Shown here: piece by piece, positions 13,285 to 26,031 of the stretch
Layout of the letters: each line of letters begins with the position of its first letter
Numbering within the stretch: the first letter of the stretch is position 1
NCBI RefSeq assembly: GCF_021130785.1
Contig: NC_060213.1
Coordinates: 93,364,501 to 93,428,500, forward strand
Length of the DNA stretch: 64,000 nt
Direction of reading: 5' to 3'
From: Homalodisca vitripennis
Taxonomy: Eukaryota; Arthropoda; Insecta; Hemiptera; Cicadellidae
Notes under the pieces: model-generated
Database searches by the model: none
What the model saw: the letters and a program-made list of their open reading frames with translations, nothing else
What the model was told of the DNA's origin: nothing
Translations under genes and position numbers: made by a program

Positions 13285-13487
13285 AATTTCAATAAATATT
13301 GAATCGGAAAAAGTGCTTGCTCCACCCGGACTCGAACCCGGATCTCTCACTTGCCTAGTGAATTTGCTACCATTACACCACAATGCCCCCACTTTTTACG
13401 ATTTAATTATTTAGTATTTGGCCGTTTCTTTTACATATGTGTTTAAATAACCAAACTAACATATGATCGGAAGACCTGTCAAATGAT
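13285..13487 (-). mobile_element. tRNA-like repeat with flanking inverted arms, copy 2
   Basis: On the minus strand a tRNA-like block of about 76 bp (13315-13390) has an A-box-like TGGTGTAATGGTAG and a B-box GGTTCGAGTCC, the internal RNA polymerase III promoter parts. It also has a T arm and an anticodon-like stem TTCAC/GTGAG. The loop lacks T33, so I do not assign an anticodon. The block sits between two near-complementary arms, 13298-13314 and 13391-13407 (GAATCGGAAAAAGT against ACTTTTTACGATTT). The SINE-like body with TTCCGATCATATG extends to about 13487. TA microsatellites bound both ends. It is best read as a tRNA-derived SINE relic, not a working tRNA gene. Confidence 0.7.
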
Positions 13488-13499
13488 ATATATATATAT

Positions 13500-14619
13500 A
13501 TATTTATTATCAAATGTTGTATATTATGTATTTAAAAGTATTCTGTAGTAATCCATTGGAAAAGGCCCGTGAGAGACACACATGATATTCGAGTTTTAAC
13601 TTGCTCATCTATGAAGTAATTTTCTAAAAAAATTGAATTAAGTTGATAAATTCACTCTCCAGATATGCTGCAAACAGACAGGCACACGAACAGGCATACA
13701 TTTTCATCATCGAACTGAATATTGCATATTTATTTCCCTAATTTTAACGCATCTGTGCTCAAACATACATAACTGTACCGTATGAATAGGAAAAGGCATT
13801 GAACTTGTACAGTATTAAAAAATAATGTTGTAGACCAGAGTGGACTTTGAAGGATAAAAAAATATGTACTGTGAAATGATATGGATATACAATAACCGGT
13901 TCTAAGATATGGCTAAGCCTCAGAATGAGCTGTAAATTAATGTAACAATGTAGAGCTTTAGGTCCAGCGAATTTGAGTTTGCCGTCATCCGACTGATCCT
14001 GAACTCACGCATAATATGTTATAGATTATGTTCTTGGAAAACACCTACGTATGAAATTATGACTCGTACTTATTAAAAATCATTGCTTCAGATGTGATGT
14101 CTGGGCTGAAAATTTACATTTTATATCGGTTATTTCAAATTGTGTTGTATTTTCAGCAGCTAATAAGAACTTGAGTATTAGTTCCAACTATCTTCTGAAA
14201 GGCCGCTTAGTTTAAGACAGCTCTCTTCAATTCCAATTATGAGTTTGGAAGTCAAAACCTTAGTAATTGAAAGGAACAGAAGATGTCTGCAATCGTAAGA
14301 AACACAAAATGAAAGTACCGTATACGCTTAAGGAAAGATGCAGCTGAAGAGACATTAGATTATTAACTGTACAAGTGAAGCAGGAAAAATACAAATATAT
14401 ACTCGTGAACTTGTATAGTGTGTACGAAAGTTTTGTAGTAGGAAAAAATTAAGTATTACAAAATATCTGATTTCATACTTCTCTATGTGATCTCTGAATT
14501 TTCGGAAAAAACACATTGACGACTATTTTATTATTTTTTACTTTCAGCTTGAATAAATACTCTTTAACCTAAACCGTTATTGTACAAAGATTGGTTGCCA
14601 CTATATACATATACATATA

Positions 14620-14673
<54 letters not shown>

Positions 14674-16400
14674 GGTAAATTAAAAAATATTGAATTAACT
14701 AAGTTTCATTGCAAATTATGTCTTATAAACTTCCATCCCCTAACTATACACTAATTTCTTAAAATTTATTTTAAATTTAATTGCGTTTTTTAATGATTAT
14801 ATGTGTTATCCTAACACTTTAAAGTTTTTATTAATTCTAGAAATATAAAACTTTACAAAAACAAAAGAACCGTTTAGGCGACAATATACTATAATTTTTA
14901 ATTACCTTTGTCTAGCCGATTTAAAATTTTAACTCCATAAAGACGACAGGTTTCTGACTGGTGCTTAAAACATAAAATAATTGCAGTAAAAAATTGTATA
15001 TACTATGTTACTAAAGTTTCTTCGTATGTAAGTAGGTAATTCCAACGTATAAAACACTCCGTATGATTGCCATTTTATACTAAATAAGGATAGTGACCTC
15101 TTGTTTGCGTTGTTAATTTTATTTTATCAACGAATTAAAAATTAGCGATCTCCCCGTTTTGAATTTGTGAACAAGCGTTATTTTTGCTAGAAAACTACTT
15201 TATATTACGAAATAAAGGCTTAAAGATTGTAGTTTTTATGGTGTGAACCGTTACAATGCAAAAATAGTGTGATATTAAATATTCGCCGTCATACAATTAC
15301 CGGGTTACTGAATTTTCTGACAAAACTCAATTGGTTTTCTAGATATGAGTAGTTTTAATAAGTTATACAACGTAAAATTAAAATCTATAAATTTTATATG
15401 TCTACTGACATTTATCAGATACCTTGATGAAAACATGCCAGATGAACTTATAAACCCTTAATTATGCACTGGTACTCATAAGTAAGTTTCGATTTTAATA
15501 TTTTCCTTTTACTATGAACTGGAATCGTTATCATAATATGTAAAAACAATTCTAGTATTGTAACTTTTAATAAATACATAAAATCCTCAGTCGACAGAAT
15601 ATACCAATTTTGAGTTCCCTCCGGCACAACTGATATTAAAACTGTATGAAGAGTGGCGGTAGGCATGATACTGAGGTAAGACATGAATAATATAGTGCGG
15701 TGTGGTTTTTCCATTGTTTTTACTTTTAAAGGGATTTTTATACGATAGATACTTCCAAACATATTAAAAAACTCTTTTTATCCGTTCAATTTTAAGTTTT
15801 TTAAATTCGTTGTTTGTCAGACGTGTTTCTTAAACAAATTTCAACAATTATACATGATAAAGTTCGAAAAGTTTATGTTTTTGTTGTACATATTTAATAT
15901 TTATATAATATATCATACTTCTTATTTTATGATAAATATAAAAACTGATTCTGTTATTAGAAACGGGGAAAAGTATGTAAAACAAATATTCAAGACAGAT
16001 ATGCTGTTTATGATATAACACAAAAGACTTTAATGTTTCCTGTATCTTTCAAAGTTAGCTTTTCGAATACTGAGTATTAATTATGAAACAAGAAATAACC
16101 ACGTTTTCACATTAATTTCTTTAAATTAGGGTTCTTAAATAATATTTTAATGTAGTCTCTTAATTTCCAATACATCACTGGATAGAATAAAGTTCTTCAG
16201 AAGTATTCTGGTAGTGTGAGCAACAATAATATATGTTATTTCGTATCGTAGCAGTCATCTCACAAAGAATGCACTCCTTAAATAAACCACCAGTAATCTG
16301 GTATGCCTACTAAATCAACTATAATATTTCAGATTATATTATTTGATGTGTGTATAGGTACCTAGAGTAAAGTTTTTTTTCTTTTTTTCAATTATGAGGT
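13500..16400. other. AT-rich noncoding stretch
   Basis: No gene recognised. A TA microsatellite of about 24 units lies at 14622-14671. A 104-codon minus-strand frame at 15448-15762 has no domain I can name. It is near the upper end of what chance would give in this composition. Confidence 0.55.
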
Positions 16401-16422
16401 AAGGTAGTATCAAAGGTGCTGA

Positions 16423-16608
16423 TTCAAAGCTATATATGATCGGTACTTGTCTATCCATAGATCACTCAACAACAACACACATATCTACAGCACAGAAACA
16501 GCTGCAATACAGGAGTATACTATTATAACAGCGGCGTATATTCAAGACACTGGTGGAGCAGTGCAGTTCTTGATTAAGCACAAGCATTTATGTTGGGTTG
16601 TGGGGTTC
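16423..16608 (+). other. Unexplained 62-codon open stretch
   Basis: This frame is open between stops at 16420-16422 and 16609-16611. It lacks an early ATG and has a more even base composition than its surroundings. The translation includes YSTETAAIQEYT and QDTGGAVQFLIKHKH, a reasonable protein-like composition. No domain, splice-site pair or second copy supports it. It could be a fragment of an exon or a transposon, or chance. Confidence 0.15.
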
Positions 16609-17685
16609 TGATAAAAATATTACAGAAACTTATCGACTAATGATTGTTAAGTTCTATTTGCAGATCCATTGAATCTCACTAGGTGACTGTTAGTCTTTGG
16701 TAAGTATAGTACTAAAGTACCATAATATACTTTTAAATCTAATTTTAATTGATCACCAGAATGGACAATGTTGTAACTAAAAATACGTTATAAATCTTAT
16801 TGATTTTCCATAATATAACAAAATAATCTTTTCTGAATGATGTTGGTATGTGAATGAGTTTAGTTTTTTAACTTCTAGTGTTATTGCTGATGAATTATGT
16901 GGGTTTTCCTAGTAGCTTAACTTGAATTTATGTGAAAACAAAGCAGTGTGAACTTTCTACGTAACACGTTTATTTCAGTTAAAAGCAATTGCAGTTTTGT
17001 ATAATTATGTAAGTGAAAAGGGGCAAATGCACAATAATAAAAACAAACCATCCAAATTAATTGGTTTTTTCGGGTCAGGTAATCATCGTACACAATTCCT
17101 ATTGGATTGGTAACTCCGTGCATCAATTTTTTTTAATTTTCTTGTAATTTCAACATAGAGCAGATTGAATGTGATCCAGTAATATTATCTAGATCAACCC
17201 TTATTTCTTGGTTTTCTATGAAATATACCCCTAATTAATTAATTACTATGAATAGCTTAGACAGATAGGATATAAAAACTGGATTTAATTCCAATGCCTA
17301 AGACACTTGACAAGGAAACTGAATAGTTAGTAACTGATCAGTGCCTGCGATTCTTATGTAAAACGTTAAAACAAAATTCCATACTTTAGTCTATGAAAAA
17401 TTACTTTTAAGAAAACATTTCACAAACAATTACTACTACTTCTTTTATATATTTTTGGATTTTTAAAATTACCTCTGAAACTAAAAATAAGTTCAATACA
17501 AGGATTTTGCTATAGTATGTAAACCTTGTAAAAAAACTAACAAGAAGGGAGAGAGATTTATAACATCAGTTGTCTTGAAACTTTGTACAGTTTCCTAACT
17601 AATCGATTTAGAATTGGTACTTCATTCGAGGAGAATGACCGAAATAATAGATCAAATCTTTTTCAGAATTGGCCCATGTAATATA

Positions 17686-17745
17686 GCTACTAGCTGTGTC
17701 CCGCTGCTTAGTATGCTATTTTATGAAATTAAAGTTCATAGCCTT
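17686..17745 (+). repeat. 5' end fragment of an insect-type interspersed repeat
   Basis: The block ACTAGCTGTGTCCCGCTGCT is of the same type as the starts at 42436 and 59891. In many arthropod genomes such a sequence opens a widespread interspersed repeat. What follows is AT-rich and reaches the TA microsatellite at 17898 without a clear 3' end. Confidence 0.45.
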
Positions 17746-17893
17746 CTTTTTGAAAGCAATTTACATGTAATGTGATGGTCTCTCATTAAATTATTAAAAC
17801 CAAATAGGCACACAATAATATAATTAATAGTGATTCAGTCTTCATGGTTAGACGATCAGAGATTAAGGTATTGACAATTATACCGTTTCTACC

Positions 17894-17897
<4 letters not shown>

Positions 17898-17954
<57 letters not shown>
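17898..17954. repeat. TA microsatellite
   Basis: An uninterrupted TA run of about 28 units. Open frames crossing it only encode repeated Ile-Tyr. Confidence 0.95.
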
Positions 17955-17955
<1 letters not shown>

Positions 17956-17989
17956 GATGCCACACCAGAGTGTTCTTTGTTATTCCAAT

Positions 17990-19916
17990 CAATGAAAACA
18001 TAAATATGTTTTAAATCTACTTTAGTTAAAAAGCATTTTATTTCCAGCCCCTTTTCCGGATTTAGGTTTCTCATATGCTCAGTGCCGTATTTGATTTTTT
18101 CTCGAAGCCTACTCTGGAAAATATTATCTATTCCCGGCTATTTAATTTAACTTCCAACCTAATGTCTCTCCGGTGTCAAATTAGAGTCTGTTCTAATATC
18201 GCGACCGAGAAAATACACACATATAGATCTCAGAAGCATACTTCTGTAACAAAAACCTTCTTAAACAGTTCTGATGTTTTTCTTTGGGTGTAAAATATTT
18301 CCAGTGTCATAGTTAAGCCTCTGTTATTTTTAACATTAATAAAATATACATACACTTACGAATGAAAATTCTACTACGATTAAAAAACGTGTATTCCCAG
18401 TATAATTAGAAAAGACTTTTGAAGTTTATGCTACATTTTAGTAATTATTTATAATTGCTTTTTAGTTGGAGAAGTCTTGTTTTTTGGACTGAAGTCTGCG
18501 AAAAATGGTTCTTTAACCAACGTTGTAGTTAAATCGTGTCATTTTACTTCTCTGAATACCATACACTCATCAAAGTGTACTATAAAACAAATTTGTTCGT
18601 ATTAAAACAAAATTTGATTTTGTGATAACACTACCCACTGCATGAAAGCACATATGATCCAAAACTGATTCAGTTTTTCATATTTTTAAGGCAACTTATT
18701 GATCTTCTTTGAATTCTCTTGCAACCTGAAAAGGATCCTGAGAAAATTAAATAAGAACCTCATGTTTTATTAGAAATAATTTGTATATTTCTGCTTATAG
18801 TTGGAGTTTAATTTCTTATTAAATTTATTAATTTCTTGTTAGTAAACGTAAATTTGTAAGTCTAGAATTACGTTATTCTTCATTTTCATGGAATAGTTTT
18901 ACTTTTGTCTAGTAACCAATATGTTTACAATTTCTATCTCTTGATTCTGTACGAAATCAGTAGTCCAGGCATTACTCTTGACAATACTTTTTTGTAGTTG
19001 ATTGTTGAAGCATTATTATATTTATTGTTCGAAGCGCTGTTGCATGCTAGAGAGCGCCAAGTTTCAGTACAAACGGAGTATTTAAAAGCATTATCTTTCC
19101 CATAAAAGCATTGTAAACTTTCCTTCCCACTCGATGGAAATAAAAATGGTTTTCTTTTATATACCGTGCCAAAAATCTAATTGTTTCCTAGTTTTACATA
19201 AAGATTTGTACTTCCTTAGTATGTAACGAAAAACATGGGCTGCAAAATCATGATAAACCAAACATACCTTAGTGTGGTTATAATTAGGACAGTAAATTGA
19301 CAAATAATTACAACCATACTAACGCGTAGAAAAATACTCACAATGATTTGTTCAGAGAAGCCCATTATAAATAAACCATATATTAAAATTATCATTTAAA
19401 CTCATCTCACCCCATTGAAAATTAGAAAGTAGTATTTTCCATGCAGATAATGTATGTTATGTAGTAGATGTCAAGTAATTGGCCCAAGATTTATCAGTAC
19501 AAGTCGGTTCCAGGTTCACCTGCATCAGCACTAATTATGTCGGATTAAGTCTTGCATGTCTACTAACTTTAGTTCTCGTCGACCCAACTTTGTGATATCC
19601 ATTTAACTATTAATACGACGTTCGTTCTTCCTTAATTACTTTGATATCCGTCGTATCGTATTAGTATTCCCCCGTTTGTATTAACTTCTATAAAATTATA
19701 CGATTAAAATGTTCCAGTTGTATAATTGTTCTGCATCAGTTATTTGTTATTATTCTACAATACAACTAAACATCTACTTGGTCTTAAGCGTTTGCTTAAA
19801 GATAATAAACTAATTTGAAACGGATAGAAAATATGGACAAGGGGTATTTAAGATTAGCTATCAAAGAGTATTTGCTAAACCACTAAAGCGCTGAAGCGCA
19901 CAAGGATAATAATGTA

Positions 19917-19975
<59 letters not shown>

Positions 19976-22484
19976 TATATGTACTTAAGTTAATTGGTCT
20001 ATTGAATATTTTACCTCTACTGCTAATGATGGAAGGAGTTTTATGAGTACTCTTCAGAATAGTGGAATTGAGACAATGAATGAATTGCATTTAAGCGCCG
20101 TATTGTCTGGTAGTATAAAGATGCTTCAAAGACCAATGAGGACGTTAGGCCTTAAACAAACCACTTGTAGAAGAATTACCGGCAATACATAATATTAGAG
20201 GCAGGCGTACCATTCACAAAAGTACAATCAGCATAACTTCACATAGACAATACATTTATATTTAGTGTGAGACTAGAATAGAATAAGAGTTTTCAATTTT
20301 AGCCTCATTACATCTGATAGTATATGAAAAAAGGAGACCATTATTTACAAATGAAGATTTTATGGTACTTGCTCTAGATGCTGGAGGAAACAGGTGATAA
20401 TGACAATGAAGACGGTGAATAGTTATAAAGAAAACTATAATTCACATACTTAATAAAACCTTAACCTGGATGGAGATAGGGTGAGTTGTTATTCTGTTAG
20501 GTTTAATATGACTCGACTACTGTATTCGCTTATATCAAAGAAAACATTACTGAAACTTTAATTGCATTAAGTTTTGATAAGTTCTCGTAGTACAACTATG
20601 ATATAGATAAATGTTTATATAAAACATAGCATCTCCAGAAACATGTATATATTTCGTTTACGTTACCTTAGAAACAAATCAATCATACATTTACTGTGTT
20701 TATAACATTAACTTAAAGGCCTTATACATGTAATGGCTTTTTTGCACTGTCATATAAAGAACAGAACATTATTGGTAAAATCTCTTTGAAGATTATATGC
20801 ACATACATTACTGTACTGTATTAAAAGCAGATTATAAATTATGTTGCACTTGCCCTCCTATCACTTAATCGTCCCTCTTCCTTGTTTACACAGACATTCA
20901 CGGCCATTAATTGCATGTGTCTGGAGCACTTAGCCTGTCTATTCCATTCTTACTTTAAGATATTTTTTCTGCTACGTATTTCTTGTCTTAACTTAAAATT
21001 CATTCTGATATACATTAAAGTATAGTCACCTGGTAATGGTTCAACATGGATATTTAACACGATATTAAAAACTTGGTCCCTTTAGTATAGTAGTACAGCA
21101 CATTTTAAATTACTATCTAGGAAGTAAAATCAGAGCGTATATATTATAAAGCTCTGAGTAATGTATGTTTATCGGGTTTATATACTGTTAAATGCATGTG
21201 TGTCGTTAATTTTCTTTTCAATTATTTTACTAATGCATTCAGTTAAATATTGTGCTACATAAAACCAATATTTAAACCTGTATATAATTCTGGCTATTGC
21301 TAGAAATGTAAATAAGTAGCCCACGTATTTCTTTCATTGAGTTATAGTTCTTTAGAGATCACTGCCAATTGGATCGTGTTTGAGAGAATTCTTTACATTT
21401 AGTTTGCAATAGTCATGTAACTTTGATTGGGTCATGGAACTTTGTAAATATCTACGTACAGCAAGTACATTATTTTTACCGTTTATTGAATTCCATGATC
21501 TTCATTTCATATTGAATAATAAAAGCGCTAATACCTTTCCAAATACGGGGTCAACATCAAACATTACAAAATCTCAACATTTGTCTTTAATCCCAATGTG
21601 TGTTATGCATCAGAAGAGCTATATGAAATGTGAGGTACATACATCACATAATAAACATATGGATATCGGGCACATTAAACCAAGACAGGGTGCATCATGT
21701 TGAGTATGATATGATTCAATTTATCTCGGGGTACGAAAATATGTTGTGCCTATAATCAGATTTTTACGTTTAGAATTAATAGATATAATCACAGGGAATA
21801 CGTATAAGAGAGGACATCTTCAATGATAGTTCATACTGTTCAATATGGAATGAAAACTGAGCAATACGAAATTGCGGAACACATGATTTTAGGTATCCTG
21901 TATTTTAATTTAGTAGAAAACCTTTTAACACCTTTCGCATCGAGAATATGGATTATTAGTTTTATTTTGGGAGATGCTCCTAACAGTTTTTATTTTTAGC
22001 CAAAACTGGTCCTAATAACCATATTTTCATACATCGGATGTGTGTTTTTAAATACGTAATTTCGGAAAAAAAGCATTACACTCGGAATCATCCAGAAAAT
22101 AATAGTCCACTATAAGTTCAGATGTTCTAGATATTATTTCCTGTAGTCCATTTTAAATATTTTTTGCGTATTAAATTTAAGATGTGCAGCTTAAGTTGAT
22201 ATAATCATACATACCCTGTATATAGCGTAAATATGCTGTATCATAGTTTGGGTATTTTATTTAGATTTATTTCCGGCTAAATGCATATTGGAATATACAT
22301 GTCTTTTATGTAATTCATTGCACAGCTTTAATTTGGAATAATCATTTCTAAACGAATAATTATTCTCTCTATTATTTTAATGCAGTTTACTATTATAGTG
22401 TAAACATATAATATTTGATTTTCATAAAAACTCCATAGTTAACATATTTCACAACAAATATTCATCTATATATAAAGCTAACGT

Positions 22485-22488
<4 letters not shown>
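17990..22488. other. AT-rich noncoding stretch
   Basis: No gene recognised. A somewhat GC-richer patch at 18030-18290 has open frames on both strands and no recognised motif. An AC/TA compound microsatellite lies at 19923-19971. An 89-codon plus-strand frame at 21434-21703 has no recognisable domain. Confidence 0.55.

Positions 22489-22547
<59 letters not shown>
22489..22547. repeat. TA microsatellite at the PLE 3' end
   Basis: A run of about 29 TA units ends exactly where the PLE terminal repeat begins. The other border of the insertion (27739-27783) is also TA/TAA-rich, so the element probably entered a TA-rich site. Confidence 0.95.
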
Positions 22548-22548
<1 letters not shown>

Positions 22549-22591
22549 TAATCACTGTGTTGAATAGAAGAATAGAAAAGAACTATTTTTC

Positions 22592-22635
22592 ACTTCTATA
22601 TTTCGGGGGATTTAATACCCCCGTCTTCAGGAAGT
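22592..22635 (-). ncRNA. Hammerhead-ribozyme-like motif in the PLE 3' terminal repeat
   Basis: On the minus strand the order is ACTTC (stem I), CTGAAGA (the CUGANGA core), one extra C, GGGGG-TATTAAAT-CCCCC (stem II), GAAA, a minimal TAT stem III ending in the pair U16.1/A17, then GAAGT, which pairs fully with ACTTC. That is the type I hammerhead layout. PLE terminal repeats are known to carry such ribozymes. The odd point is the unpaired C between CUGAAGA and stem II. If it pairs with the following G, the GAAA box loses its G. Confidence 0.65.
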
Positions 22636-22841
22636 TTTAAATAAAAATGAATACAGAACTATAACATGTAAACAAAAATTAATAAAACATAAATGTAAAC
22701 ACAGTGCATAACATTTGACAAAGTCCAGCTGACGTAAAATTTTTCTAATTCAATCTTGTTGGAACAGTTGATTTTTATAAAGGGTGGAATGCAACTTGTA
22801 ATTTATGGCGAATTTTGAATGTTTTAAAATTATTTAAAAAG

Positions 22842-25659
22842 TTACCTTAAATTTAGACCAAATGGATTTTTTGTCTTCAACATAATTTGATGAGCTTGCT
22901 CCATGTGCTTTAATTTTAATCTGTTGTAGTTTTCATCAGGGCATTGTGGTAGTTGGTGTATTCCTTTTAATTTAAAACACTCTTCAATTTTGTCTTGTTT
23001 GTGTTCTAGACAATGTCTTGCCAATGGTTTATCTTCATCTTTATGGAATATGTCAAACCTATGCCCTGTCATACGGATTCTCAAATGGTTCGATGTTTGG
23101 CCAATATATTGTTTGGAGCAAAACTTACAATTAATTTGGTATATTACATTTTTTGAATTACAGTCAATTTTGCCAATTATAGGATAGGTCATTCCGGTAC
23201 TGCTGCTATTGAATTCTCTTGAAGAAGTCATAATTTTACATGTTCCACATCGTGATTTTTTACATGGATCACATCCATTTCTTGTATAGTTGATAGATTT
23301 TGGAACTAGTGTGTTAACAAGCTTGTTTTTCAAATTTGGAGGTCTTCTAAAAATTACTCGAGGTGCTTTTGAAATAAAATTTGAAGTGTCAGGGGAACTT
23401 TGAAGTAAATTAAATCCAATTTTTATAATAGAATTAATTTTGTGTAGACCAGGGAAGAATTGAGTAATAAATTTAGGTTCTTTTGAATAATCATATGAAT
23501 TTTTTGGACATTTCGGTTTGTTAATTTGATTTTTGACAATTTTTTCAGGATAATCCAAATCTTTGAAGGTTTTACCCAATTTTTCAATGTAGTTTAAGAA
23601 ATCAGATTGGCTGCTGCATAGTTTCTTTGCTCTTACTGACAAACTTTTTGGAATGGATTTTTTGACGTACATTGGGTGACAGCTGGAGAAATGTAGGTAA
23701 TTCATGGTGTTAGTCTCTTTTATGTGTAATTTAGTTTGGAGAAATCCAGATTCAATAAAAACATCTAAATCTAGAAACGTGACTTTAGATTTAGAATATA
23801 TCCATGAAAATTTTAAAGAAGAGAAATCTTGAAGATCATTAAGAAATTTTGTCAATGAATCGACTCCATGATCCCAGATGAAAAAAACATCGTCTATATA
23901 ACGTAGCCATTTCAAAGGTATTAAGCGTTGTGTATCTAAAAATTCTTTTTCAAATAAGCCCATAAATAGACTTGCGTAAGATGGGGCCATTCTAGTTCCC
24001 ATTGCAGTACCAGAAGTTTGTATATAATTTTGGTTATTGAATTTAAAATTGTTCATTGTAAGTATCATTCTGATTAACGTGATAATAAATTGTGTTGTAG
24101 GTTTAGTATTATTTGGTCGTGAATTTAAAAAATATTCTGCTGCTTTTATTCCATCTTCATGTGGGATGTTAGTGTAAAGGGAATTAACATCCACTGTTAC
24201 TAAAATAGAGTCATCAGGTAATGGTTGGTTGATAGAGGAAATTTGATCGATGAAATGCAATGAATTTTTTACATATGATGGAAGAGATTTTACATGTGGT
24301 TGCAACTGATCATCAACAAAAGAGGATATCCTTTCAGTCGGTGACCCGTAACTGGATACAATGGGTCTCCCAGGTGGATTTTGGATACTCTTATGAATTT
24401 TGGGGAGTGTATAAAAAATGGGGGTGCGAGGTTTTATTGGTGAAAGTAATGCAATGTTTTTTTGAAGAAATATCTTGTTCTGGACCATTTTCCTCCAAAT
24501 ATTCTTTGATTTTATCTTTAAATTTAACGGTTGGGTCTTCATCTAAAGTTTGATATGTATCATGGTCTGACAATTGCTTTTGTGCTTCTTTAATATAATC
24601 TTCTAAATTTTGAATAACAATTTTGTTCCCTTTATCGGCAGGTAGAATGATGATGTCTGTGTTATTTTTTAATGACTTTATTGCTTTAAATTGGTGTGGA
24701 CTGAGGTTTTCCTTTGTATTTAATGACTTTTTAAATTCAGGGTTGGATAAATTAAACAGAACTAGGTTGATAAACTGTTCAACAGGGTGATCCGGAGGTA
24801 GTGGAGGAGGTTCCCAACTTGATTTTGTTTTGAATTTTTCTAAACATGGAATAATATCAGAGTTTAATGTTTCTTGCTGTTTACTGAAGAAGGATTTTAT
24901 TCTTACGTCTCTAGCAAATGCTAGAGCATCATTCAATAAATTAATTTGATTAAATTGAGGGGTCGGACAAAAAGTAAGACCTTTTGAAAGAACTTCCAGT
25001 TCTGCCTTTTTTGGAGCATAACTTGAAAGGTTTACAATTAATTGAGATTTTTGTACATTCGCTTGCTGCTTATCGTTGAGATTAGATGACTTAATTTGTG
25101 GTTGTTCGTAGTTAAAAGATTCCGATTCAGTTTGTGACATTTCATTATTTAAATCAAATTGTGACATATATTTCCATTTTGTTGGTATTTCATTTCCTAA
25201 TTCTATGTTTTCTTTACAGATACGTAAAAGTTTACATTTGAGTTTTTCTGTTTTGTTTGTCATAAAACTTTGTAGTTTTTTTATTATGTTATTTATATCG
25301 GTTTTAAGTTCTTCACTATTGTAAAGAGACAATAATAAATCATAGATATTCTTCAATGAATTACCGTGTTCTTTAGCTAATTTTTTATATGAAATAAGTA
25401 CTAGATTTGATAGGTCGAAGCTAGTTTTTACTGCAAGAATTTCAACATCTTCATGCATAGATGGTGGTAGTCCAGAGAAAGGAAACTTCGGACTTAATCC
25501 ACGAGGTGTCAAACCAAAAGAAAAAAGTACACTAAGAAACATAATGTGACAATTTACGTTAACAATTTTAAAAGAATGGTATTTAAACTGTTTCATCAAA
25601 TGTTTTCTGCTAGGCTGTGAAATCATTTTAAGAAAAAAAGAAAAAAAGAAAGAGAACAA
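22842..25659 (-). pseudogene. PLE reverse transcriptase/GIY-YIG endonuclease, one frameshift
   Basis: The protein copies the element RNA and cuts target DNA. The N-terminal frame (25659-24391) carries a PLE-type block ILPADKGNKIV near residue 341. The second frame (24542-22842, 566 codons) has GRPIVSSYG (58-66), VTVDVNSLYTNIP (115-127, motif A), GTAMGTRMAPSYASL (178-192, motif B) and YIDDVFF (215-221, catalytic aspartates). A cysteine-rich linker CDPCKKSRCGTC follows at 424-435. The GIY-YIG domain starts at about 466 with VIYQINCKFC and QYIGQT, then RMTGHR and a candidate catalytic Glu in MEQAH near 548. Copy 2 has six T at the matching site where this copy has seven (24457-24463), and the extra base breaks the frame. 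The true start codon is uncertain. Confidence 0.93.
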
Positions 25660-25735
25660 AAATATAAAGAGTATAAAGAAGGGTTACCAGCAGGCTTTTG
25701 TTGGTCGATTTTCGTATCTGCCAAATGGCTTACTT
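24550..25735 (-). other. Part of the PLE present only in the long copy
   Basis: This holds the N-terminal third of the PLE protein and the 5' leader. It has no counterpart upstream of 27738, which marks where copy 2 was 5'-truncated. Confidence 0.85.
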
Positions 25736-25780
25736 ACTAATCACTGTGTTGAATAGAAGAAAAGAAAAGAACTATTTTTC

Positions 25781-25824
25781 ACTTCTATATTTCGGGGGAT
25801 TTAATACCCCCGTCTTCAGGAAGT
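25781..25824 (-). ncRNA. Hammerhead-like motif, second PLE repeat
   Basis: Sequence identical to the motif at 22592-22635, at a spacing of 3189 bp. A transcript through both would be cut into one unit-length PLE RNA if the motifs are active. Confidence 0.65.
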
Positions 25825-26031
25825 TTTAAATAAAAATGAATACAGAACTATAACATGTAAACAAAAATTAATAAAACATAAATGTAAAACACAGTGCATA
25901 ACATTTGACAAAGTCCAGCTGACGTGAAATTTTTCTAATTCAATCTTGTTGGAACAGTTGATTTTTATAAAGGGTGGAATGCAACTTGTAATTTATGGCG
26001 AATTTTGAATGTTTTAAAATTATTTAAAAAG

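Larger units (their letters stand above)
22547..25735 (-). mobile_element. Penelope-like element, nearly full length
   Basis: This is the downstream (3') unit of a PLE partial tandem, read on the minus strand. It has a short 5' leader (25660-25735), one long RT plus GIY-YIG endonuclease frame (25659-22842, broken by a single frameshift) and a 3' region of about 295 bp ending at the TA microsatellite. The last 2.0 kb (22547-24549) is repeated at 25736-27738 at a spacing of 3189-3190 bp with only a handful of differences. Such 5'-truncated tandem copies that act like LTRs are a hallmark of Penelope-like elements. The near-identity of the copies points to recent insertion. Confidence 0.93.

Noticed and set aside
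13315..13390. Functional tRNA gene
   Set aside because: The acceptor stem pairs poorly, loop position 33 is not T, and the block recurs as part of a repeat with truncated copies.
15448..15762. 104-codon minus-strand open frame
   Set aside because: No domain or supporting context; length is within chance expectation for the window.
22990..24553. Plus-strand open frames across the PLE
   Set aside because: They are antisense shadows of the RT/endonuclease frame and recur identically in the second copy.
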